From assembly GCA_020025795.1 (NCBI GenBank), contig JAHHRK010000020.1, positions 1-19,748 on the forward strand: a stretch of 19,748 nt of DNA, given 5' to 3'. The stretch is from Faecalibacterium sp. Lineage in GTDB: Bacteria > Bacillota > Clostridia > Oscillospirales > Ruminococcaceae. The notes beneath the pieces are model-generated. The model was not told the DNA's origin. It searched no databases and worked only from the letters and a program-made list of their open reading frames with translations. The position numbers and the translations under genes were made by a program. The stretch's first letter is position 1, and each line of letters begins with the position of its first letter. Positions 14,476-19,748 of this stretch are shown one piece after another.

Positions 14476-16410
14476 TTAATTCTGCTCTGCAACGACTTTT
14501 TCCTGATTTTTCAGCATATCTCGGTTGGGGCGGAAGTTCGGCACGATCTTTTGCAAACCACTCACCACTGCTGCATCGTCATGGGCGGCAGCAACTTCGC
14601 CAAGTTCTTCAAGCTGATCGTAGAACTGTGCCAAGTCGATCTTTTTGGGCGGTGCTACGAAAATCTTGTTGTGCTCGGTACGGCGCATCTTGTCCTGCTC
14701 TTCGTCCATCAAAAGCTCCTCATAGAGCTTTTCGCCGGGGCGCAGACCTACCACACGAATCGGCATATTTACATCCGGCTCGTAGCCATAGAAACGAATC
14801 AGCTGGCGTGCCAGGTCCATGATACGAACCGGCTTGCCCATATCCAAAACGTAAATGCTGCCGCTCTGTGCCAGTGCACCCGCCTGCAACACCAGCTGTG
14901 CTGCTTCGGGAATGGTCATAAAGTAGCGTTCGATATTGGGGTCCGTAACGGTAACCGGACCGCCCTTTTTGATCTGGCTTTCAAACAGCGGAATCACGCT
15001 GCCATGGCTGCCCAGCACGTTGCCGAAACGCACCGCCATGCAGCGCATCTGCGTGTTCTCGGCAAAGGACTGAATCAGCATCTCGCAAACACGCTTCGTG
15101 CAGCCCATAACGCTGGACGGATTGACCGCTTTATCGGTAGAAAGCTGCACCAGGCGCTCAACACCGTGCATGCTGGCACTGGTCAGCAGGTTCTTCGTGC
15201 CCATGATATTGTTCTTCACAGCTTCCGCCGGGCTGGTTTCCATCAGCGGAACGTGCTTGTGGGCTGCCGCATGGAACACAACGGTGGGATGATAGGTATC
15301 AAACACCTCATCCAGGCGAACCCGGTCACGAATCGAGCCAACCAGCGTCAAGATCGGGGCATTTCTGCCGTAACGCTGCTTCAGCTCCATTTCCAGTTCA
15401 TAAGCGCAGTTTTCGTAAATATCAAAAATCAGCAGCTGTTTCGGCTCAAAGCGCATGATCTGACGGCAGATTTCGCTGCCGATACTGCCACCGCCGCCGG
15501 TAACCATAACAACTTTATCTTTCAGGTAAGCGCTGATCTTTTCGGTATCCAACGTGACTTCATTACGTGACAAAAAGTCTGCGGTGTTCAGCTCACGGAA
15601 ACCGTTATTGCCTACCGATTCTGCATCATTGTTGTTGACGCCGGGATTGTCCTGCAGCGAATGGGGATCGCTCAGCATACGCACCTTGCACTGGGTAGAG
15701 TTGCACAGGTCAATCACATGCGCCAGACGGCTACCGCGCAGGCTGGTGATGGCAATAACGATTTCACGGATACCGTAGGACTCGCACACCTGCGGAATCT
15801 CCTCCAGTGTACCGCGCACCGGCACACCCTGAATGGTGGAATTGCGCTTGGACGGATCATCGTCCACCACAGCCACCGGATTACCATAGGCAGTCTGGCT
15901 TTTGCACAGTGTAATCGCCCATGCACCGGCAGCGCCGGCACCTACGATCAAAAGCGGCGTGTTGGGTGTTCGCGTCTGCTCTCTGGGCACATTTAAGAAC
16001 ATACGCCATGCCAGACGGATACCACCCACTAACGCAACAATCAAAAGCGTTGCTGTGGCAATGCTGGAACGATACAACACGCCGTGTACCATGTTGTTGC
16101 CAACCAGCACCAAAATCGAAGAAAGTCCAACCAGTACGCCCAATCGGGAAAGGTCCCGCACGCCGGCATACTTCCACAGGATGGTATATAATCCACCCAC
16201 AATAAACATGATTACATAAATGGCTACGATCCAGGGCAGGTTATGGTATAAATTCTGAAATGCGGTCTGCACCTTTATCATATCCACTTCGCCGTCCATA
16301 CGGAGCAACAGAGCCAGATAAAAGCTGAACGCCACAAGTCCTGCATCCAGCAGCACCAAAAATGCGCGGCGCAGCATCAGTGTGCAGGACTGTCTCGACA
16401 AGTTATTCAC
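14476..16410 (-). CDS. Membrane nucleotide-sugar 4,6-dehydratase (PglF/WbpM/CapD family)
   Basis: These enzymes convert UDP-GlcNAc to a UDP-4-keto-6-deoxy sugar, the first step to bacillosamine, QuiNAc or FucNAc in surface glycans. The protein has 644 residues. Four N-terminal membrane segments lie in about 12-36, 58-80, 90-107 and 115-131. The first Rossmann domain starts at LLIVGAGAAG (153-162). The extended SDR domain has TGGGGSIGSE (304-313), LIFDIYEN, FHAAAHKHVPLME and the catalytic region STDKAVNPSSVMGCTKR (424-440). In it the usual SDR Tyr is Met435, with Lys439, as expected in this family. The start is GTG, with AAAAGGGG 8 nt upstream. It has its own promoter at 16504-16533 downstream of the glycosyl transferase gene. 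The exact sugar product cannot be read from sequence. Confidence 0.93.
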   Translation of the reverse strand: MNNLSRQSCTLMLRRAFLVLLDAGLVAFSFYLALLLRMDGEVDMIKVQTAFQNLYHNLPWIVAIYVIMFIVGGLYTILWKYAGVRDLSRLGVLVGLSSILVLVGNNMVHGVLYRSSIATATLLIVALVGGIRLAWRMFLNVPREQTRTPNTPLLIVGAGAAGAWAITLCKSQTAYGNPVAVVDDDPSKRNSTIQGVPVRGTLEEIPQVCESYGIREIVIAITSLRGSRLAHVIDLCNSTQCKVRMLSDPHSLQDNPGVNNNDAESVGNNGFRELNTADFLSRNEVTLDTEKISAYLKDKVVMVTGGGGSIGSEICRQIMRFEPKQLLIFDIYENCAYELEMELKQRYGRNAPILTLVGSIRDRVRLDEVFDTYHPTVVFHAAAHKHVPLMETSPAEAVKNNIMGTKNLLTSASMHGVERLVQLSTDKAVNPSSVMGCTKRVCEMLIQSFAENTQMRCMAVRFGNVLGSHGSVIPLFESQIKKGGPVTVTDPNIERYFMTIPEAAQLVLQAGALAQSGSIYVLDMGKPVRIMDLARQLIRFYGYEPDVNMPIRVVGLRPGEKLYEELLMDEEQDKMRRTEHNKIFVAPPKKIDLAQFYDQLEELGEVAAAHDDAAVVSGLQKIVPNFRPNRDMLKNQEKVVAEQN

Positions 16411-16503
16411 GTCAAATCCCCTTTTGTTCTATTCAATCCTATCTATAAAAACAAGTGAAACTGCGATGTACCGTACAGAGCGTAACCGCTCCGCAACCAA
16501 TTA

Positions 16504-16533
16504 AGTATAGCACAACTCCGGCGAAAAAGTCCA
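16504..16533 (-). promoter_or_regulatory. Probable promoter of the dehydratase gene
   Basis: On the minus strand, -35 TGGACT (16528-16533), 18-nt spacer, -10 TATACT (16504-16509). The sequence around the -10 (CTATACTTAAT) is the same as at the rnj promoter. The spacer lies inside one arm of the inverted repeat at 16516-16564. Confidence 0.6.
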
Positions 16534-16564
16534 GAACCTGTCGAAGTCCTGTTTTTCGCCGGAG
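16516..16564. repeat. Perfect 13-bp inverted repeat between the two glycan genes
   Basis: Arms CTCCGGCGAAAAA (16516-16528) and its complement (16552-16564) enclose 23 nt, just after the stop codon of the phosphoglycosyl transferase gene. It may terminate that transcript, although the T-run is inside the stem instead of after it, and it overlaps the dehydratase promoter. Confidence 0.75.
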
Positions 16565-16574
16565 CTGCTATTGT

Positions 16575-17231
16575 TTATTTTTGTTTGGAATCGGGCTTTT
16601 CCTGCTGATTCATGCTGCCTGTTCCGCCTTCCACAACGCCATCGCTGCGCAGGACCGAGAAAATCGTGCCAAAGAAGCACTTTACGTCAAACAGAAAGCT
16701 CATTTTCTGCACATATTCGCCGTCATATCGTGCTTTCACGTCGATTTCCAGTTCATCACGGCCGTTGATCTGCGCCCAGCCGGTCAAACCGGGGCGCACA
16801 TCATTTGCACCATACTTGTCTCGTTCTGCCACCAGATCATCCTGATTCCACAGGGCAGGGCGCGGACCGATCACGCTCATCTGGCCTACAAAAATATTAA
16901 AGATCTGGGGGATTTCATCCAGGCTGGTTTTCCGCAGGAACTTGCCGACACGCGTGATCCACTGATCCGGATCGCCCAGCAGATGGGTGGGCACATCATG
17001 CGGCGTATCGATGCGCATGGTGCGGAATTTCAAAATCGGGAAATAGGTTTTATGGATACCTACGCGCTTCTGCTTGAAAAAAATCGGGCCGGGCGAATCC
17101 AGCTTGATTGCCAGCGCCAGAACCAAATACAGCGGCGAAAGCACAAGGATGCCGCACAGAGAGAGAACAATATCTAAAATGCGCTTGCCGCAGCGGGCAT
17201 AAAAGCTGTTCGGTACGTTTTTCTGTTCCAT
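16575..17231 (-). CDS. Initiating phosphoglycosyl transferase (PglC/WcaJ type)
   Basis: This monotopic membrane enzyme transfers a phospho-sugar from a UDP-sugar to undecaprenyl phosphate, the first membrane step of capsule, exopolysaccharide or glycoprotein glycan assembly. The protein has 218 residues, the minimal PglC-like form without the extra membrane domain of WbaP/WcaJ. Seen are a re-entrant membrane helix at about 17-42 with the Ser-Pro break (SP at 32-33), SPGPIFFKQKRVG (46-58), KFRTMR (68-73), LRKTSLDEIPQ with the catalytic Asp-Glu pair (105-106), GPRP (122-125) and RPGLTGWAQINGR. The tail is polar (MNQQEKPDSKQK). A GGGAGG site precedes ATG 17231. With the dehydratase downstream it could start a 6-deoxy-amino-sugar glycan. 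Confidence 0.94.
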   Translation of the reverse strand: MEQKNVPNSFYARCGKRILDIVLSLCGILVLSPLYLVLALAIKLDSPGPIFFKQKRVGIHKTYFPILKFRTMRIDTPHDVPTHLLGDPDQWITRVGKFLRKTSLDEIPQIFNIFVGQMSVIGPRPALWNQDDLVAERDKYGANDVRPGLTGWAQINGRDELEIDVKARYDGEYVQKMSFLFDVKCFFGTIFSVLRSDGVVEGGTGSMNQQEKPDSKQK

Positions 17232-17298
17232 GACTGAACCTCCCGCCCCTTACATACAGTTTTCTGCATACGCGAGGCTCTTTATACATATTTTTTTC

Positions 17299-17327
17299 AG
17301 TATAACGCATGATAGTTTTACTCGCAA
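17299..17327 (-). promoter_or_regulatory. Promoter of the phosphoglycosyl transferase gene
   Basis: On the minus strand, -35 TTGCGA (17322-17327), 17-nt spacer, -10 TATACT (17299-17304), about 68 nt before the start codon. Confidence 0.7.
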
Positions 17328-17410
17328 GGACTTTTGCCTTTCGGAATCGACATTTTCCGATGTTTTAGTATCAATTTATACATATTAAGTGGGATTCAGC
17401 GGATTTTATG

Positions 17411-17439
17411 TTGCCCACTAAATTTCTTCGTGCTATTAT
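17411..17439 (+). promoter_or_regulatory. Probable promoter of the 17471-18771 pair
   Basis: On the plus strand, -35 TTGCCC (17411-17416), 17-nt spacer, -10 TATTAT (17434-17439), about 30 nt before the first start codon. It is divergent from the glycosyl transferase promoter. Confidence 0.65.
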
Positions 17440-17470
17440 AAAGAAAAGTTATAAAGCGAGGATTGGAATC

Positions 17471-17983
17471 ATGGAAACTGAGCAACAGACACGACAGGCA
17501 TTTTGCACGGTGATCCAAAACTGTACCTTAATGCAACTGGCCGGTGCTCCGTCCGGCAGCTATCTGGACCCAGACGGCATGCCTCATTTATCTGTAAATG
17601 GAAAAGACATCTGCTCGGTACGATGCAGTTCCTTTGGCGAAGTGTTTCACGACAGCAGCTCTCATTGTTCCGGTGCAAAGTATCCTACTCACCTGCTGAA
17701 TCTGGTTCCCTGTGCGCCGTGCCGCGTGTGCAATCCATCGGTGCCGAACTTGCACTGGTACAACCAGCTGTTATCCATCGTTTTAACTTTGGCACAATAC
17801 AACGTCCCTCTGCCACACATTGCACTAACGCCGGACGACCACCTGACCGCCGATATGGTTCCGCCGATTTTGCCCGACACGGAGCTTTATGAAGAAGCCT
17901 CTGCCTGGGAGTTCAACATGGCGCTGCCCATCTTGCAGCAGGCAATTGCCCGGCAAATCAAGCAGGATCAGACCGAAGCATAA
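17471..17983 (+). CDS. Cysteine-rich protein of unknown function
   Basis: I do not recognise this 170-residue protein. The start ATG 17471 (METEQQTRQAF) follows GAGGATTGG about 10 nt upstream and a promoter at 17411-17439. An earlier ATG at 17408 lies before the promoter and is discarded. There are eight cysteines: 12, 18, 48, 52, 66 and a cluster CAPCRVC at 81-87. The ICSVRC and CAPCRVC spacings suggest metal binding or redox chemistry. No signal peptide or membrane segment is seen. The region FGEVFHDSSSHCSG and LHWYNQLLSIVLTLAQYNVP looks like a folded core, and the end is helical (ALPILQQAIARQIK). It probably forms an operon with the DUF975 gene 47 nt downstream; a hairpin spans its stop codon. 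Confidence 0.75.
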   Translation: METEQQTRQAFCTVIQNCTLMQLAGAPSGSYLDPDGMPHLSVNGKDICSVRCSSFGEVFHDSSSHCSGAKYPTHLLNLVPCAPCRVCNPSVPNLHWYNQLLSIVLTLAQYNVPLPHIALTPDDHLTADMVPPILPDTELYEEASAWEFNMALPILQQAIARQIKQDQTEA

Positions 17984-17998
17984 CGCTTTTCTGATCCT
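17964..17998 (+). other. Hairpin spanning the stop codon of the cysteine-rich gene
   Basis: Arms AGGATCAG (17964-17971) and CTGATCCT (17991-17998) enclose a smaller AAGC/GCTT stem. The stop codon TAA (17981-17983) lies in the loop. No U-run follows, so it is more likely an mRNA-processing or partial-termination element than a true terminator. Confidence 0.55.
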
Positions 17999-18030
17999 TA
18001 CAAAAACTTTTCTATATGGAGGTTTTCATT

Positions 18031-18771
18031 ATGTGGACTCGAGAACTTTTAAAAACCAATGCAAAGCAATGTCTTTCCCGCACAGGGAAAGTTACCTTTC
18101 TGGTGGTACTGGCTTATATGATCCTGAGCGGTTCAGAAGCCTTTAATATCACTTACAGTACGGACTCGATTGAAATTTCCGCTTTCGGATGGTTCCTCAT
18201 TGGTACACTGTCGCTGGCCGGTATTCTGCTGGTAATCTTCTTTTCTGCGCCCCTAAAGGTAGGTTATTACCGCTACTTTATGGAAGCACGCCTGGGCAAT
18301 GCTCCGTTCAGCACTTTGTTTGGTGCGTTCCGCAAAGGTGATTACGGCAAAATCACGCTGAGCATGTTTATGACGAACCTGAAAATCTTCCTGTTCGGTC
18401 TGCTGCTGGTCATTCCCGGCATCATCAAGGCCTATGAGTACGTTTTGGTGCCCTATTTGCTGGCCGAAAATCCCCAGATGGATTATCACCGTGCGCAGGA
18501 GCTAAGCCGCCGCATCATGTACGGCGAAAAGCTGAACCTGGTCATTCTGGAGCTTTCCTTCTTTGGCTGGATCATTCTGGGTTCCATTCTCATCGCCATT
18601 GTGGGCACTTTCGTCTGGTTCCTGCTTCCCGTGCTGACCTTTGTGTACAGCATTCTGCTGTCCTGCTATATGGAAGCCACTCGTGCCGAGTTCTATGCCG
18701 CTATGCGCGAAAAGGCTTTTGCACAGAACCTGTCCACCCCGGAAGAACTGGCTGGCTTTATCGCATACTGA
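18031..18771 (+). CDS. DUF975 family integral membrane protein
   Basis: The protein has 246 residues and starts at ATG 18031 with TGGAGG about 8 nt upstream; an ATG at 18016 overlaps this site and is rejected. It opens with the family-typical MWTRELLKTNAKQCL, followed by about five to six hydrophobic segments (near 23-37, 56-75, 117-140, 172-198 and 200-215). A conserved-looking cytoplasmic loop reads YYRYFMEARLGNAPFSTLFG and later LLAENPQMDYHRAQELSRRIM. That layout, with the RAxxLSRxxM stretch, fits DUF975, a family of unknown function common in Firmicutes. It lies in an operon with the cysteine-rich gene and is closed by the terminator at 18791. Confidence 0.85.
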   Translation: MWTRELLKTNAKQCLSRTGKVTFLVVLAYMILSGSEAFNITYSTDSIEISAFGWFLIGTLSLAGILLVIFFSAPLKVGYYRYFMEARLGNAPFSTLFGAFRKGDYGKITLSMFMTNLKIFLFGLLLVIPGIIKAYEYVLVPYLLAENPQMDYHRAQELSRRIMYGEKLNLVILELSFFGWIILGSILIAIVGTFVWFLLPVLTFVYSILLSCYMEATRAEFYAAMREKAFAQNLSTPEELAGFIAY

Positions 18772-18790
18772 TTTTTTAACACAGCTTTCC

Positions 18791-18832
18791 AAACCGCTTT
18801 GCCCTGAAAAGGGCGAGGCGGTTTTCTTTTTC
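18791..18832 (+). terminator. Rho-independent terminator after the DUF975 gene
   Basis: A 14-bp stem (18791-18804 with 18811-18824, two G-U pairs) with a 6-nt loop is followed by a T-rich run. The bases from here to 18935 are AT-rich and hold nothing else I can name. Confidence 0.92.
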
Positions 18833-18935
18833 AAAAAAGTTTTCCTGCAATTTAAAAATAATCAACTTGTATACGTTATTTTTTATGCTCGTAACAACTT
18901 TTTCAAAAAAAATTGCATTTTTTCCCTAAAAACGC

Positions 18936-18964
18936 TTGACTTTCTTTTCATTTCAGGGTACAAT
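18936..18964 (+). promoter_or_regulatory. Promoter of tRNA-Ser
   Basis: On the plus strand, -35 TTGACT (18936-18941), 17-nt spacer, -10 TACAAT (18959-18964). A short leader with a GGGGC/GCCCC hairpin precedes the tRNA. Confidence 0.85.
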
Positions 18965-19007
18965 AAGCAAGCGTCAGGGGCACGGCCCCAGACAAACAAG
19001 TGAATAT

Positions 19008-19099
19008 GGAAAGATGGCTGAGCTGGTCTAAGGCGCACGACTGGAAATCGTGTAACGTGTCAAAAGCGTTCTGGGGTTCGAATCCCCATCTTTCCGCCA
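19008..19099 (+). tRNA. tRNA-Ser, anticodon GGA
   Basis: This class II tRNA has acceptor stem GGAAAGA (19008-19014) paired with TCTTTCC (19089-19095), discriminator G 19096 and an encoded CCA end (19097-19099). The anticodon stem ACGA/TCGT flanks the loop CTGGAAA with anticodon GGA, reading the serine codons UCC and UCU. The long variable arm (about AACGTGTCAAAAGCGTT) is typical of serine tRNAs. The T arm contains GGTTCGAATCC. It is expressed from its own promoter and ended by its own terminator. Its 3' end is the probable integration site of the prophage to the right. Confidence 0.97.
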
Positions 19100-19102
19100 A
19101 AT

Positions 19103-19139
19103 AAAGAGCGAAGATTCGAAAGAATCCTCGCTCTTTTTT
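19103..19139 (+). terminator. Rho-independent terminator of tRNA-Ser
   Basis: A 15-position stem (19103-19117 with 19122-19136, one A-C mismatch) with a GAAA loop is followed by a T-run. Confidence 0.9.
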
Positions 19140-19141
19140 GT

Positions 19142-19164
19142 TTTTGACCGCAGTTTTGACCGCA
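19142..19164 (+). repeat. Tandem 11-bp repeat TTTTGACCGCA
   Basis: Two perfect copies (19142-19152 and 19154-19164) separated by one base lie directly after the tRNA terminator. By position they could be integrase arm-type binding sites or the residual 3' end of an integrase gene at a prophage attachment site. Confidence 0.7.
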
Positions 19165-19191
19165 CTTTTATTTTACACTCAACTAGTAAGC

Positions 19192-19244
19192 AATAAAAAA
19201 CGCCCCCAACCATTCGGATTTTCCGGACAGTTGGGGGCTTTTTA
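19192..19244 (-). terminator. Terminator of the phage lysis genes
   Basis: A 9-bp stem GCCCCCAAC/GTTGGGGGC (19202-19210 with 19230-19238), with further imperfect pairing inside, is followed on the minus strand by a T-run just past the holin gene. A T-run also follows on the plus strand, so it may work both ways. Confidence 0.9.
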
Positions 19245-19251
19245 TATTACA

Positions 19252-19512
19252 TTACTTTTTCATTACCAGCTGCGTAACCGCCTGGTGCAGACCAGTGCTG
19301 CACAGACCGCTGGCAAGACCAATCAGCACTACTTCGGGCGTGATATCAGGCCAGTGCATCCAGATGGAGACAGCCAAACCCAGGACGCCGACAATCGCAG
19401 GGATATAGCGGTTGTCGAACTTGGGAAACAGGTTCTTCAGGATGTAGCCGACGCACAGGCAAATGCCAACGATGACCGGCACCATGTACTCATTCAAAAA
19501 AGACAGATCCAT
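19252..19512 (-). CDS. Phage holin (Hol44-like)
   Basis: The protein has 86 residues. Holins form the membrane lesion that lets phage endolysin reach the cell wall. Three hydrophobic segments are visible: about 10-27 (VPVIVGICLCVGYILKNL), 37-53 (IPAIVGVLGLAVSIWMH) and 60-82. A charged KK end closes the protein. Size, the IPAIVGVLGL segment and the GLHQAVTQL ending match my memory of the Hol44/superfamily V holins of Clostridia prophages; the exact Pfam family needs a search. ATG 19512 has AAAGGAACTG upstream. It lies 17 nt after the XhlA-like gene, the usual lysis pairing; the endolysin would be expected further right or missing. Confidence 0.82.
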   Translation of the reverse strand: MDLSFLNEYMVPVIVGICLCVGYILKNLFPKFDNRYIPAIVGVLGLAVSIWMHWPDITPEVVLIGLASGLCSTGLHQAVTQLVMKK

Positions 19513-19529
19513 AATACAGTTCCTTTCTC

Positions 19530-19748
19530 TTACTTATGATATTCTTCCAGGTCTTCAATTCTATGATTGATGACCTTGATTTGTTCCTCGACCACGGGCA
19601 TCCGTTTCGCAAAATTGTTATGCTCACGGACCTCTCTGGTAAGTTCATCAATGCGTGTCTGCATGACAGCCTTCGTCGCATTATTGGAAATCAGGACACC
19701 TACCAGCGTTAAGCCGCCCGTGATTGCTGCTGCGATAACCGTTTCCAC
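19530..19748 (-). CDS. Small phage membrane/coiled-coil protein (XhlA-like), at window edge
   Basis: At least 72 residues are seen. The first codon in the window is GTG at 19748, which may be the true start (METVIAAAITGG) or an internal codon, because the upstream ribosome site is outside. One membrane segment at about 4-21 (VIAAAITGGLTLVGVLIS) is followed by a charged helix (QTRIDELTREVREHNN) and a second helix (VVEEQIKVINHRIEDLEEY) likely to form a coiled coil. This design and place next to a holin fit haemolysin XhlA-like accessory lysis proteins of Firmicute prophages. Function in lysis is inferred from context. Confidence 0.75.
   Translation of the reverse strand: METVIAAAITGGLTLVGVLISNNATKAVMQTRIDELTREVREHNNFAKRMPVVEEQIKVINHRIEDLEEYHK

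Noticed and set aside
14365..15570. A 401-codon open frame on the plus strand
   Set aside because: It is antisense to the dehydratase, whose SDR motifs are clear, and runs through the bidirectional terminator.
17941..17950. Palindrome GGCAATTGCC as an operator
   Set aside because: It lies inside a coding region and is short enough to occur by chance.
19028..19213. A 61-codon minus-strand frame through tRNA-Ser
   Set aside because: It reads across the tRNA gene on the opposite strand; such frames are a known annotation artefact of tRNA genes. It is kept only as a hint of a former integrase end.
1..19748. CRISPR arrays, insertion sequences or defence systems
   Set aside because: No regularly spaced repeats, transposase motifs or known defence domains were found on either strand.

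Overview
The window looks like chromosome of a low-to-moderate GC Firmicute, most likely a gut clostridium of the Oscillospiraceae/Ruminococcaceae type (a Faecalibacterium/Gemmiger/Subdoligranulum-like relative). This is an inference from gene content and order: RNase J and GdpP are present, gdpP-rplI-dnaB and tilS-hpt-ftsH have the order known from Bacillus, Shine-Dalgarno sites are strong and AGGAGG-like, and promoters are sigma-A-like. No rRNA or species marker is present to settle it.

Layout. (1) 1-761, minus: the 5' part of a LolD/MacB-type ABC transporter ATPase gene that runs off the left edge. (2) 881-12042, minus: a long co-directional housekeeping block transcribed right to left: RNase J (rnj), gdpP, rplI, dnaB, tilS, hpt, ftsH and a small zinc-ribbon membrane protein, closed by a terminator at 842-880. 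Promoters are visible before rnj (with a structured leader of about 250 nt) and before rplI. It combines RNA decay, cyclic-di-AMP hydrolysis, ribosome assembly, replication, tRNA modification, purine salvage and membrane proteolysis. (3) 12076-14446, plus: rnhA, mnmA and a GNAT acetyltransferase, divergent from rnj and ended by a bidirectional terminator. (4) 14476-17327, minus: a membrane nucleotide-sugar 4,6-dehydratase and a PglC/WcaJ-type initiating phosphoglycosyl transferase, each with its own promoter; together they suggest the first steps of a surface glycan or glycoconjugate. (5) 17411-18832, plus: an unrecognised cysteine-rich protein and a DUF975 membrane protein, then a terminator. 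(6) 18936-19139: tRNA-Ser(GGA) with its own promoter and terminator. (7) 19140-19748, minus: a holin and a small membrane/coiled-coil XhlA-like protein, i.e. a phage lysis module ending next to the tRNA, which suggests a prophage boundary.

Most of the window is ordinary core genome. No CRISPR array, insertion sequence or obvious new defence system is present. The points most worth following are the structured rnj leader, the CXXC+C (probably iron-sulfur) type of MnmA, the prophage edge at tRNA-Ser with an 11-bp tandem repeat, the tail-anchored zinc-ribbon protein downstream of ftsH, and the unrecognised cysteine-rich protein paired with DUF975.
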